Both the position numbers and the translations under genes were made by a program. From Tamarix chinensis (taxonomy: Eukaryota > Streptophyta > Magnoliopsida > Caryophyllales > Tamaricaceae), in NCBI GenBank assembly GCA_030549775.1, contig CM060175.1, positions 68,415,245 through 68,479,244 on the forward strand: a stretch of DNA of 64,000 nucleotides, written 5' to 3'. Positions 1 through 10,990 of this stretch are shown here, one piece after another; the first letter of the stretch is position 1; each line of letters begins with the position of its first letter. The notes under the pieces were generated by a model that made no database searches, was not told the origin of the DNA, and was given only the letters and a program-made list of their open reading frames with translations.

Positions 1-2459
1 TAAGGACGTAACTAAGGCCACCTGTGTGTATTGCATGTTTTACCTGTCTAGTATGCCTTGTGCGGTTGTATGCTATAATCTGTATGTTATCTGTGTATTT
101 ATGTAGCGCAGCGTGGAACCGAGGTATGTTATCGTGCTCTTGTCTGTATGTACTAATATGGTATGGTACAAAGATGATGTGATGTGATGTGACCCCTACG
201 ACATGCATGCTAGGTGTTTTGATGATGAGTTGTGAAGTAGGGGCTTGAAAGAGAAAAATAAGCAATTAAGATAACCAGGGGAAGTACGCTGGTTAACGTA
301 GGTATGGACGACCTAGGTAATTTGTAATCTGTGAAATGACGAGAAAAAGGGGAATCAAATAAATAGAAGAGTGGGAATAAAATAAAGTTGCATGGGGGAA
401 ACTAGGGTTTGCATGGAAATGATAGAGTTGGCATGGTGGAAATGATAGGGTTTGCATAGGAAGGTTAAGATCTGCATGGGGGCGAACCTTGCGTATGAAA
501 AGTTACCTTGGGACGTGAGGAAGATAGTGGGAGGTCTGTTTGGGAGTCTGGAGACTCAAGGTGAAATATAGTACGTAGGGTCATATAAGGGACCCGATTA
601 GGATTTTGGGAAGAATTAGTAATCTGAGAAAGGCAAAAGAAAAATGATTAAGGGTGAGTGAGGTGCGGGTTGAGAGTGAGAGTTTATGTTATAAGGAATG
701 ATTATGGGAGTTTTGAGGGAGAAGAAATATTGGGTGAAAAGGAGAGGTTACTTGTGGGAAAAGAAAGGTACTAGAGTTGAAGTGGCCAACTAGAGTTTTA
801 GAGTCACAGGTCGAATCGATGGGTAGAGCGATATGATTTGGGATTAGACCTAAATGGATGAGGTGTTTGAGGATAGATGAATTAATGGTAGTGAATAAGA
901 GGAAGTTGGGCCACATAGGTCCTATTAGGGTTTCAAGGGAAACCCTAGAGGCTAATAGCGGGCGGAGTCTGATGTCAAGAGGTGTTGGGCCTTAACCCAC
1001 ACCCTTAAGAGTTGGTCTTTTTTATTATGTGTGGAGTATAGAGGGAAATTGATATCGAGGTGTGATAAGGGTGTGCAAAGTTCCAAGATATGGGGGGCCC
1101 TCCTGGGAGGATAAGTGTGGATATAGTTAGCCATGCATTGTCAAGGGTAAAACACTTTCAATAAGATACGTTAAGATACTAATCACATTAAAGAGGAAGA
1201 TGCTGAGCCGGACCCAGACCGATACCGGAAATAATAGTGGCAGGGAGCCGGGGTGCCCTGGGAGACCGTGCCACCGGCGAATAATAGTGGTCAGGAGCAT
1301 TTTGCCCTGTATGATTTCGATCCACCGGTATAATAGTGGGGGTTTTCCGTGCTCAGCAACCCAAATGTAAAATTTATAAGACATGGGAAGATAAAATTCT
1401 TACAGTGGAACACCATGTGAGTCGGGGCCAGACGGTTCACCGGCAAATAATAGTGGCCAGGAGCGTTCTGCCCTGGAACCGGTCCACGGCAAATAATAGT
1501 GGTTAGGAGCGTTCTGCCCTGAGTTTATATATTCCAGCACGGCTATAATAGTGGGGTTCCCACACTCACGTGGATTAATAAAGTGTGGTGTGAAATGACT
1601 ATTTAATAAAGACTCAAAGGAAATAAGTCTAATTGGACTACGGTCAGCTTTTATTATTGTTTACTACATGCTGCTTACTTGAGTATGTCACGCATTGAGT
1701 TTCCAATAATATGGATTATCCTACTTGGGCGCATAAGCCATTTTATATTTCGGATATACCACGCTTATATGTTTAAATGGGATGTTACATATGTCTCATG
1801 TGTTACTATAGGTGTATGGCTAGATTCATGTTGTGGGTTGTGAGTATGTATGATATTATATCAACGTATTGTATCATAATATGAATTTGATGCTATAGTT
1901 ACGTCTCTCTAATAAGATAGGGTAGTGGGACTTACTCAGTATTGGACCGTACTGAAACTACACTGGTTGAACTGGGTCTTGTGATGATCCACCGACGGTG
2001 GGGAGCAGACCTTTGATGCAGGTTTTGATCAGTTACTAAATTGGGGTGGAAGGCTTGACTTGAGTGAGTAAGTGGTCCGGATATTTACCCTTCGGAATTT
2101 TTTTTGTTTAATCGTATTTGTCTTTGGAAGTTACAAGTGTCGTATTTAAATTTCCAAGGGTTTTATAGTACTTTATCCTCCCGTTATTTTAATTCCTTTG
2201 ACATTTGGAATTTTAAATTGTACTTTCGAAATAACTCTTGACCTTCGTACTCTGATTTCCTTATCACTTATGCTTTACTAATGATTTGTTTTGGTTCTAT
2301 TATTTTAGCCTCAGCACTTAGTATCAGGTCGATAGTTGTGAATCGATCTGGTACTAAGTGTGCGGTAACACCCTCGAATTATAGTTTTATTTGCTTGATT
2401 CCGCTAAACTTCTTTAAAATTTAACGAAAATTTTCAGTAGTAAATTTGGGGGTGTTACA
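1..2459 (+). mobile_element. Long solo-type LTR, copy A (3' part only)
   Basis: This stretch is collinear with 15354-17621 and 34135-36219, starting at the shared TAAGGACGTAACTAAGG and ending in the same GTAAATTTGGGGGTGTTACA. It is therefore the 3' part of the same LTR family; the 5' part lies outside the window. The end GGGGTGTTACA, with a near-complementary GGTAACACCC about 90 bases earlier, is the usual terminal style of large plant Ty3/gypsy LTRs (Tekay/Del-like by inference). No retrotransposon domain adjoins it. It sits inside the minus-strand LTR fragment that begins at 2460. Short open frames here (689-1384) are not conserved between copies and are not genes. Confidence 0.8.
1221..1554 (+). 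repeat. Six-copy CCACCGG..AATAATAGTGG array in LTR copy A
   Basis: Six imperfect copies of a unit like CCACCGGCTATAATAGTGG occur near 1221, 1271, 1322, 1439, 1484 and 1537, spaced about 45-115 bases apart. The unit starts CCAC and ends GTGG, so its ends can pair. The copies fall in two groups of three, the same arrangement as in LTR copies B and C. Confidence 0.8.
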
Positions 2460-3251
2460 TAGGGGCATTAGTTGGGTGGCTATGGTTGCAGGTGGTAGGG
2501 TGCCAGGTTGTAGGGAGAAGGATAAGGAAAGGAAAGGCACGTAGGGGAGTTGGTCGTAGGGTGAGTTTCAGGCTGCTATGGTGTGTGACGATCAAAAGGG
2601 GAGTAAGGAAGAAGAAGAAGAAGAAGAGAAAAGAAAAAGAGAGTAGCAGGTCGGTCGGTTGGTAAAGGAGAAAAAAAGGAGAGAGGGCTAACCCTGTGCG
2701 TGCGAGGGAGAGGGGAAAAGAAAAGACAGGCTGGTTTGGCCCAACCCTGGGGGAAGAAAGGAAAACGAAAAGAAAAAGGAGGGGGAGATGGGTTGGAATG
2801 ACGACGCGGGGAGAATGGGAGAGGAGAAAGGAAGAGGGGATGGGCCAGCAGCCTAGTGTAGGGAGGTAGTCTTGGCGACCCAAAGAGGAGGAAAAGAAGA
2901 AAATGAAAAGGAGAAAGAAAAAGGGAAAAGGGGAGAAAATAAAAATAAAATAAGTTTTGAAATAAAGGTATTTAATTATTTAGATATATAATTTAATTTA
3001 ATACATTTATTTAAATTTTAAGATATTAGTTTAAGAAGGTAATTTTAGTAAAATATGGGTTGGAAAATTATTTAAATAAAATAAGTATGATAAAATAATA
3101 AAATATTCATTTTAATTTATTAAATATTCACATCCATTTTTATATAATCAAAAATCCACAAAATAATTAAATTAAATAAATTTAAAAGTTAATTGATCCC
3201 AAATAAGGGTTATTTATTAAATTCTAGGTTTTAGATTTTTGGGATATTATA
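2460..3251 (-). mobile_element. 5' fragment of a related LTR (minus)
   Basis: Read on the minus strand from 3251, this begins with an AT-rich block after TATAATATCCCAAAAATC and then passes into a pyrimidine-rich block. The same order is seen at the start of solo LTRs B and C, so this is probably the 5' portion of a related LTR in the opposite orientation. Copy A interrupts it at 2459/2460, and it in turn interrupts the gypsy LTR at 3252. The open frame at 2455-2883 is a translation of the pyrimidine-rich tract. Confidence 0.5.
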
Positions 3252-3361
3252 GTAGAATCCTATGCATCTCTCTACACTATTCTAGAATATACAAGGATAT
3301 TTTAGATTATTCTAGGTGTCGTGGAACCTCATTACAGGCCTCTCGATGCGGCCCATAACAT
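3252..3361 (-). mobile_element. Truncated 3' LTR of gypsy element 1
   Basis: On the minus strand, a purine tract (CAGTGGGGGACA) directly after the pol reading frame is followed by TGTTATGGGCCGCATC and a TCTAGAATA-rich stretch. This is the polypurine tract and the start of a short LTR of the kind found in Reina-type chromoviruses. Only about 110 bases remain, because the minus-strand LTR at 2460-3251 cuts in. Confidence 0.6.
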
Positions 3362-3384
3362 TGTCCCCCACTGAAACCATCAAC

Positions 3385-4540
3385 ATCCTCAGCGATGGTG
3401 GAAGACAAGTAACTTTAGATTGCTTCCTTGAATTGCCATAAATCTTCTTCCTTTTCACAACTGTTCTGACTCTCGGGTAGTCCCTTCCACCTATGGAAGT
3501 ACTACTTTTAATTTGGCATCCTTCTTCTCTTGATTACCCGGTTGTCCAGAATATCTCCAACTTCATGATTGAAGGATGTCACATTTGCAGGTTGTGCATG
3601 CTTGCTTTCTCTTGTTGGGTCTTCCTTGTCTTCATAGTAAGGCTTAAGCAAACTTAGATTGAAGAGTAGGTGCAACTTAATCTTGGATGACAAATCCAAC
3701 CAATAATACACCTTTCCTTCCTTCTTTAGGATAGAATAGGGCCCTTCGTATCTCCTTACCAAGCCTTTGTGTACTTGGTGGTAGGCCTTAAATACTTGCG
3801 GGGAAAACTTCACCATCACCAAGTCTCTCTCCTTGAACTCCAAAGGATGATAATCCTTATCTTCCCACTTCTTTTTCTTCCTTGAAGCCTTCTCTAAGTG
3901 TGCCTTGGCTAGGTTAAGCTACTCTTGCCATCCTTGAACAAAAGTGTATGCTGCAGGATTACTCCACTTATAAACCATTTGCGACTATGTGCGGAGTGAG
4001 GGGTTGGTGCCCTATGACCAACTCAAATTCATTGTGCCCTGTAGACTAACTCCTCTATAAGTTATAAGAAAACTGAGCCAAATCCAAGAACTTGGCCTAA
4101 CCCCTCTAATTAGCACTCACAAAGTGCCCCAAATGCATTTTCACTAAGGTGTTCACCCTTTTTGTCTGGTCATCTATTTGTAAGTGAAAGCTTGTAGAGA
4201 AGTGAAGCTCATACCCCCATCAACTTAAATAAATCTCTCTAAAACTTAGCAGTAAAGTGAGATCCCTATCACTGATGATGGACTTAGGTAATCCCCTATA
4301 CTTTACCACATGCCTAAAGAACATCTGGTCACAGTGATCTATCGTGCAATCCCTCAAGGCAAGGATAAGCATCCCATATTTTCTCAACCTATCAACCACA
4401 ACCATGATAGATTCATATCCTTTGGACATTGGGAGTGTTGAGATGAAGTCTATCGAGACACTCTCCTAAGGTCTGTTGGGAATGAGTAAGGGCTTCAACA
4501 ATCCCGAGGAACATCTCTACTCATTCTTGTCTTATTGGCA
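3385..4540 (-). pseudogene. Gypsy element 1: integrase and chromodomain (decayed)
   Basis: Minus-strand frames give the integrase core: a first acidic motif SIDFI near 4460, then KGYESIMVVVDR and the second acidic motif IISDRD near 4265. After a decayed middle comes the C-terminal integrase segment VHKGLVRRYEGPYSILKKEG (about 3700-3780). It is followed by a chromodomain-like tail: EVGDILDNRVIKRR near 3520-3570, then YFHRWKGLPES across a stop. Domain order and chromodomain place it in the Ty3/gypsy chromoviruses, Reina-like by similarity. Several stops and frame changes make it a pseudogene. Such integrases insert retrotransposon cDNA into chromatin. Confidence 0.8.
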
Positions 4541-5990
4541 TACAAGATAAGTTCTCACATATCCTTTCACATCATCCCACATCTGCAACCAATAGCAAGC
4601 ATCCTTAATAAGTGCAAATGTGCGCCTCATACCTGGGTGTCTAGCCCACTTAGAATCATGGCACTCCTTTATCAAGTCCCTTCACAAATTCCCCTATCTA
4701 GGAATGTAGAGTCGGTTTCCCATGGTGTGGAGTGCTCCATCTTACTCCCAGAATCTCTGAGTCTTCCCTTCCTTTGCTATATCCATCAAGTTTTTGGCAA
4801 AGGCATCATGCTGGATCCCTTCCTTGACTAGTTCTAGGATGTCACCCATAAAACCGCTTATACTAGCAACCATTGTCTTACGACTGAGTGCATCAGCTAC
4901 CACATTGGTACTTTCGAGCTTATAATCTATCTTATAATCAAACTCTGCCAAGAATTCTTTCCAACAAGCTTGCTTAGGACTCATCTTCTTCTAGTTCTAG
5001 AAGTAGCTTGTTGCCACATTGTCAATCTTGATTATGAACCTACTTCCAAGAAGGCAATGCCTCCATACTTATAAGTAATGGATGATGGCAGTCATCTCCT
5101 TATCGTGTATCAGATACCTCTCTTCATATCTTTGAGCTTATGGAACTCAAAATCAATGGGATACCTCTATTGTAGGAGAAATCCTCCAATAGCAAAGTCA
5201 AAAACATCTGTATGCACCTCAAACTCCTTAGAATAATTAGGTAAGCATAAAACCGGATCCTCCATCACAATCGTCTTTAGATCTTAACAGGCCTTCACAC
5301 ACTCCTCTTCTCAGCTCCATAGGACCTTCTTATTCAACTAGTTAATGAGAGGTGTGGCTTTACCAAAATACCAGAATCTCTGATAATAATTCACTAAGCT
5401 AAGGAACTTCATAGCTTAGAACATTCTTCCCGGCTTCCCACTCTTGAATAGCCCGTATCTTGGTTGTATCCACCTCAATCCTCCCATATTTGATGTAGTG
5501 GCCCAAGAACTTCACCTACATGAGAGCAAATGAGCATTTCTCCTTCTTTATATAGAAGCTCATTTTCTCTAAACAACTGGAAGACCTTCCTCAAATGTAT
5601 AACATGATTCTCTAAAGTCTCATTGTAGACCACTATATCATCTAGATATACCACCACGAACTTATCCATATCTTATTCATGAGATTACAAAATGTCGCAA
5701 GGCGTATTAGTAAGACCAAAAGGCTTAATAAGGAACTTATAAGCTCCATACCTTGTCATACATGTGGTCTTAGGCTTATCTCCCTCAACAATCCTCACTT
5801 GCCAATAGCTTGAGCACTAGTCCATCCTTATAACGCACTTTGCCCTCCTCAGCCTATCAAACAGATCATCATTCAACGGGAGCGGATACTTGTTCTTCAC
5901 CATGATCTTGTTAAGTTAACGATAGTCCACACACATCCTGAGTGACCCTTCTTGCTTCTTTTGCAACAACATAGGTGCATCATGATCCCT
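4541..5990 (-). pseudogene. Gypsy element 1: reverse transcriptase and RNase H (decayed)
   Basis: Reading on the minus strand from 5990, the reverse transcriptase starts at APMLLQKKQEGSLRMCVDYR and carries the catalytic box FVVVYLDDIVVY at about 5635-5669. RNase H follows, with TDVFDFAIGGFLLQ near 5210 and the C-terminal VVADALSRK near 4880, and the linker AKNLMDIAKEGKTQRFWE ends near 4742. Stops and frame changes interrupt it throughout. No gag or protease lies upstream: the frame is joined at about 5985 to a second piece of RNase H tail, so the element is 5'-truncated or recombined. Confidence 0.85.
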
Positions 5991-6075
5991 TCTTTGACTT
6001 TTTCCAAGATGTCACCCATAGGACCGCTCATACTAGCAAGCATCACCTTACAACTAAGTGCATCGGCTATCAGTC
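5983..6075 (-). repeat. Second copy of gypsy RNase H tail
   Basis: These bases repeat 4805-4900 in the same orientation with scattered differences. Both encode the ADALS..K..MGDIL..VKEGI tail of RNase H. In a normal element this tail lies 3' of the reverse transcriptase; here a copy lies directly 5' of it. This points to recombination between two related elements or to a fragmentary nested copy. Confidence 0.75.
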
Positions 6076-6079
6076 ATGA

Positions 6080-7046
6080 AGGATGGTGTCTCTGCAACCA
6101 AAGATGATATCTTAAGGAATATGGCCCTTTGTATCATTAGGTTCCTCAACCACCTTTGTACTAGGGTAATCATCCTTCTTATGGCCATAACGACCATTTT
6201 GGAAACACATCAAGTGGATTCCCCCATAATCAACCCATTAGATTATTTTACGTGGCTTGAATTTTGAAATCAACTAACCTTTCCACGTCAGCCTGCATTA
6301 CAATACTCCGAAAACCACTATGCTGGACTTCTACAATATTTTGATTCATTTTCATCGGTTTCCCAATTATCTTTACCATCTATCATAGCTAGGACATCTT
6401 CCCAAAAGTACTTGATGGGAAATTCTAGTAGTTTGAACTATATCATAGTAGTAGTAACGTTAGTAAATGCTAGTCAGAACTCATGTTACCATTTATGAAC
6501 AATCAAATAATGATTGCCAATCAACCACGATTCCTTAGATAATGTTAAATCATAATTGTCCCTGCATATGAACCCAACAACGTAGATGTTTAAGGACCCA
6601 TATCTTCTTGAGTTTATCATTCAAGAAGTTGAAGTCATCAGTTCTTCCCAGCACCCTAATGATCAAACCGTATGAAATGACCTTCTGAGGTACTCTTTTC
6701 CCTCCTTTGTTTATGTGAATTGTGGTATATTCACACCATCCTCCTCCTCATTATCAGATGCACCTTCCTTGAAATATGATAGCTATTCACCCCAATTCAA
6801 TGAATACTCCTTCTATGTTCCATTACCCTTCTCCTTAATTGTAGCCTTCATAGTGTTCATTTATGAATTTGCATACTTTAACATCTACTCATAAGCTCTC
6901 ACACTAGGGTAAAAATCATAGCCTTATGTGCATGTGTCGTCATGCATTATGTCATTTGTCACAAATGTCATGTCTATAATGTGTGTACAAATTTTTTTGT
7001 TACTCTACACTAGGGAAGACACCTCAACGTATCTAGCTCTAGCCAT
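6080..7046 (-). pseudogene. LINE ORF1 fragment (DUF4283 and zinc knuckle), decayed
   Basis: Minus-strand frames show a DUF4283-like pattern: LIIRVLGRTDDFNFLNDKLK near 6600-6660, then SWLIGNHYLIVHKW near 6480-6520. It continues with LEFPIKYFWEDVLAMIDGK (about 6370-6430) and a zinc-knuckle remnant FQNGRYGHKKDDYPS near 6180, which has lost its cysteines. This order is that of ORF1 of plant L1-type LINEs, an RNA-binding protein. The piece needs several frame shifts to read. It abuts the gypsy RNase H fragment at about 6075. The upstream limit is uncertain; a possible ATG lies at 7046. Confidence 0.6.
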
Positions 7047-7256
7047 GCCTACAAATGCGGAGGCCAAAGATTCCAAAGATCAGTGATGGACAATTGTTGC
7101 GGAGGATAGGTTTGGGTTAGGGTTAATAGATTTTGTCATTATTGGGGCTTAGGGAGGAAAGTCGTCGGGGCTAAAAAAATAAACCAAATCAACTTAAAAT
7201 TTTGATTATATCCATGTTATATTCTTATTACACTAAGAACTAGAGCGTTCTAATGG

Positions 7257-7298
<42 letters not shown>

Positions 7299-7931
7299 AA
7301 TAGAGTAAAAATGGAGAGTAAAATGACTTTCTTTAATATATACAAATTTAATGATATGATGACTTTATTTTTAATATGAAGAAAGTAACTCCTATGTAGT
7401 CAACTTGACATTTGGTCTAATAAATACTTAGTGTCTTCAATAATTTTGTGAGGTATACTTACACTTTAATTTAACTTCTCTTAGTTATCTAAATATATGT
7501 CTAAGTGGAACAAAAAAAAATATAATTTATTTAGAATTCTAAGTAAAACTAAATTAAAATATAAATATACCTAAATATAATTATTAAAATGATAGAGTAT
7601 CTAAATAAAATTTATCCTAAATTATATTTGAAAAATACTTGAGGTTAGTCCTCAAAATAAATAAAAAATATCAACCTTAAAGTCTCAAATAGGTAGAAGT
7701 CCCAAAATTATATATATGACCAACATCAAAACTTACTTGCGTCACCTCTTTACTTTTGAAATATTTTATCAAGTAATATACTTTTTAAATTAATATATTT
7801 TTCTTATCTTTTTCTTTACATTAAATATATAAAAGTAATAAAAGTAAAAGAATATCTCAAGTAATAATAATGATGATGTGTTGATTAGTTCAGATATTTT
7901 CTCCATTAGATCAAATCATAGAACATGTGTA
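7047..7931. other. AT-rich spacer without a gene
   Basis: No coding region or recognised element is visible here. The stretch is strongly AT-rich and holds a pure (AT)n tract at about 7259-7291. It ends at the outer edge of the copia 3' LTR. Confidence 0.6.
7259..7291. repeat. (AT)n microsatellite
   Basis: An uninterrupted run of about 16 AT units. Confidence 0.9.
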
Positions 7932-8654
7932 TGTTGTAAAATTATCGGATCATACTCACCAATTCAATAAAATCAGTGCCAAAATAAGTAAAGGAAGAAA
8001 TTATCAGGAATTATTGTTGTGTCATGAATGTAATGCTGCCTTGAAGCAAAAATTCGGCCATACCTCGGTGCAATTTCACGTCCAATTTACCCCCAAGATT
8101 AGTACAATGAGCCTCTAGTACATGTACTAAAAAAAAAAGCTATAGAGCCTGTAAAATGTTGCCCAAAAATTGTATGGAAAACCATTGAAAGCCTAAAACA
8201 AAAATTAAAGCCTACATATATGTAGAAAATGTAGGGTAAAAGATCATAAAAATCATTCCGCCACCAGAAGTGGTTCCAAAAAATTGGTTCCACTAAGTGG
8301 AACGTTCAAAACCTTTAAATAGAAGAGAAAAAAGTAAGATTTGAACAGCTATTTCAAAGCTTTTTAAAACAAAATTTGTCCAAAAATAAAACGGGCTTGC
8401 ATATCATAGATTCGTCCCAGACCGGTCGGCCGACCAAACAAACAGTAGTGGAGGCATTGACAACAAGCGCGTGTGTGTGGTCCAGTCCATCAACTTGCAG
8501 ACCCAACAAAACCAGCCAAATATTTCAACTCAACATTGCCATATGAAGAGAAAAAATATAAACCACTTTGAAAACATGTATCCCACCAATGTGTGATGAA
8601 GGAAAAAGTTACAACAACAAAATAAAGTTTTACACTTTGCTATTGCCTCCAATA
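7932..8654 (-). mobile_element. 3' LTR of the copia element
   Basis: 7932-8535 matches 17977-18599 along its length in the same orientation, at roughly 75-80% identity by eye. The two repeats flank the copia coding region. On the minus strand the LTR ends ..TTTTACAACA (CA terminus) at 7932. Its 5' limit is placed at about 8654, because the purine tract GATGGGGGATTA (8656-8667) followed by TTGGAGG is the classic copia polypurine tract plus LTR start. The expected TG has become TA. Confidence 0.65.
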
Positions 8655-9556
8655 ATCCCCCATCAATGGAAAAACAAGAGGAAAAGCACAAAAAGATCTG
8701 AGAAAAGAAGGCACAATACTTAATTATCAAAGTCACAAGGATTGAATTGATACATAGTGAAGTGAGGCAACAACCGTATCAAGGGAGTGAATGAATTTTG
8801 AACTTCCTTGACTTTAATTGAGACCCCTACAACACATGTGTTATGTAATACCCCAAATTGAGCGGAGTGCTATACGGATTGATTTGGCTACTTATATCAA
8901 CATGGTATACCATTCTTTTGGTGATTCCTTCCTAAGAACTCCATAGTTAAGCGTGTTGGCCATGGAGCAATTTTAGGATGGATGACCTCTTGGGAAGTTT
9001 CAGAAATTTTCTAAAAATTTTCCAAGAAGTGCATGAGTGAGGAAAAAGCTTGCTAAAAGGACTCGTGTTGATCTATGGGGCCAGCCAATCAATCTAAAAG
9101 CGCTCCAAGGTAGCTCTCGGGTCGTCGTGTCAACTCGGAGTGTTACATGTTACCTCAAAATCTATGATCTCCACGATGATAAACAAGCACTTTTAATGAT
9201 CATGCGCATACCTTGGGTACTCATGAGTACTCAAGAATGACAACATTAGTCTTTCATAAAAGGGAGCTCACCTTCACACTTACCTAGGTAAATCCATCAA
9301 GTGTGTATCTCAAGTAAAACTATACTTGGCTATGAATTCATTAAGAGCATAATTATGCTCAACCTCATATGTATCAAGTAGTGAGTTCATCAAGTACGTC
9401 AAACTAGGACCACCCAATAATAGGATTATAAACTCATTAAGAGTCTAAGCTCAACATATCCATACAGCACTACCATGTGCCATAGGGATGGGAATGTAGT
9501 GCAATAAAGTAATTATATGTCTTTGTTTGACCCTGAATGATATCCACCATACTTTC
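8655..9556 (-). other. Copia 3' non-coding region, split by a Cassandra LTR
   Basis: This lies between the stop of copia RNase H (9557) and the 3' LTR. It holds no recognisable protein. The solo LTR at 8844-9147 accounts for about a third of it. The polypurine tract lies at its left edge. Confidence 0.5.
8844..9147 (+). mobile_element. Cassandra-type solo LTR carrying 5S rRNA sequence
   Basis: A 304-bp unit starts TGTAATACCCC and ends CGGAGTGTTACA. It is flanked by a perfect 5-bp target-site duplication, TGTTA (8839-8843 and 9148-9152). Inside, about 8863-9000 resembles plant 5S rRNA. The internal promoter A-box region is AGTTAAGCGTG (8945-8955), and the C-box region is AGGATGGATGACCTCTTGGG (8975-8994). 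Length, ends and 5S content match the LTR of Cassandra, a terminal-repeat retrotransposon in miniature. No second LTR adjoins, so it is a solo LTR. It lies inside the copia 3' non-coding region and is therefore younger than that element. Confidence 0.9.
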
Positions 9557-10990
9557 CTAAATTAAACACTTAATCCCCATCCCCCTTGATGATTTGAGGA
9601 TAAATCTCATCATTAGATCCTTTATAAGAAGGTCAGCTAGATTTTTCTCTAATCTGACAAATTTTAAAGAGATAATATCATTCCTCAATAGTTGTCTCAC
9701 ACAACTGTATCTAACATGGATGTGTCTCTTCTTACTATTATACACACTGTTCTTAGCAATACAAATAGCTTCCTGTGAATCACAATGCAAGGAAACTAGT
9801 ACATTTGGTTTCCTCCACAAATGCACATATGCCAACAGGTTCCTCAATCAATCTACCTCTTGGCTAGTAAGTTCAAGGGAAATAAACTTTGACTTCATAG
9901 TAGAGCGAGCTATTCAAGTTTGATTAGCAGAGTTCCACGAAATAGCTCATCCACCTAAGGTAAATACATAACCACTAGTGGAATTGAACTCATCATTATC
10001 AGAAACCCACTTTGCATCTGTAAATCCCTCTAATACAACAGAAAATTTACCAAAATGCAAAAACTAATCCTTGGTACCTTTAAGGTATCTAAGTAAATGA
10101 TAAAGTATAGTCAAATGGTTACTACCTAGGTTATGAATATACCTACTCAGTCTTCTCACTGCGTAAGCTATGTTAGGTATAGTATAGTTCATGAGAAACA
10201 TCACAATTCCTACAATTTTATCATATTTAGATTGAGACACACTAGAACCTTGGTTCTTTTTCAAATTCATTCTAGGGTCATAGGGAGTTTTCATAAGCAT
10301 ATCAATAAAACAATCCAACTTTTTCAAAATTTTCGCAATGTAATGTGATTGAAATAGGGAAAAGCCAGTCTCAATTTTTTTCATTTTAACAATAAGAATC
10401 GCATCAGCTTCTCTTGAATCCTTCATATCACAATAACTGTACAAAAAGGATTTGGTCTCATTAACCATAGTTATATTGGTGCCATGAATCAACGTGTCAT
10501 AAACATATAGATAAATAATCACATACTCTTGTCCAAATATCTTAAAGTAAACACATAAATCAGATGCATTCACCACATAGCCATCACTCACTAAGATTTG
10601 ATTAAATTTTCCATACCATTGTTTAGGAGATTGTTTAAGGTCATATAATGACTTTATCAATCTACACACTTTGTTCTCTTGACTCTCAATCATACAGCCC
10701 TCGAGCTACTCCCCATAAATTTCTTCTTTAAGGTCACCATTTAAAAATACAGTTTTAACATCCATTTGATGGACTACAAGGCCATGGATAGCGACCAAGG
10801 TAACCGAAGAACATATGGTGGAAATCTTAGCCATAGGAGAATAAACATCAAAAAATTCAAGATCTTTCTTTTGTTTATAGCCTATAACTTCGAACCGAAC
10901 CTTAAACTTATTAATGGTTCCATTAGTTCTTAATTTCTCTCTGAAGACCCATTTGCATCTTATCAGTTTACATCCTCTAGGTAAATCCAC
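9557..10990 (-). pseudogene. Copia reverse transcriptase and RNase H (decayed)
   Basis: The minus strand encodes a Ty1/copia reverse transcriptase. It begins PRGCKLIRCKWVFREK (about 10980), continues VHQMDVKTVFLNGDLKEEIY (about 10735-10790) and CRLIKSLYDLKQSPKQWYGKF after a stop. The catalytic YVDD box reads YVYD near 10500, so the first aspartate is lost. RNase H follows, with VSLHCDSQEAICIAKN near 9770 and a terminal ADLLIKDL near 9640, ending at 9557. Frame breaks separate the segments at about 10700 and 10060. It is copia because integrase precedes the reverse transcriptase. Confidence 0.9.

Noticed and set aside
2455..2883. A 142-codon frame on the minus strand
   Set aside because: Low-complexity pyrimidine-rich tract of an LTR fragment, with no family features.
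8863..9000. A 5S rRNA gene
   Set aside because: It is diverged, lies inside a 304-bp TG..CA unit with target duplications, and is better explained as the 5S part of a Cassandra LTR.
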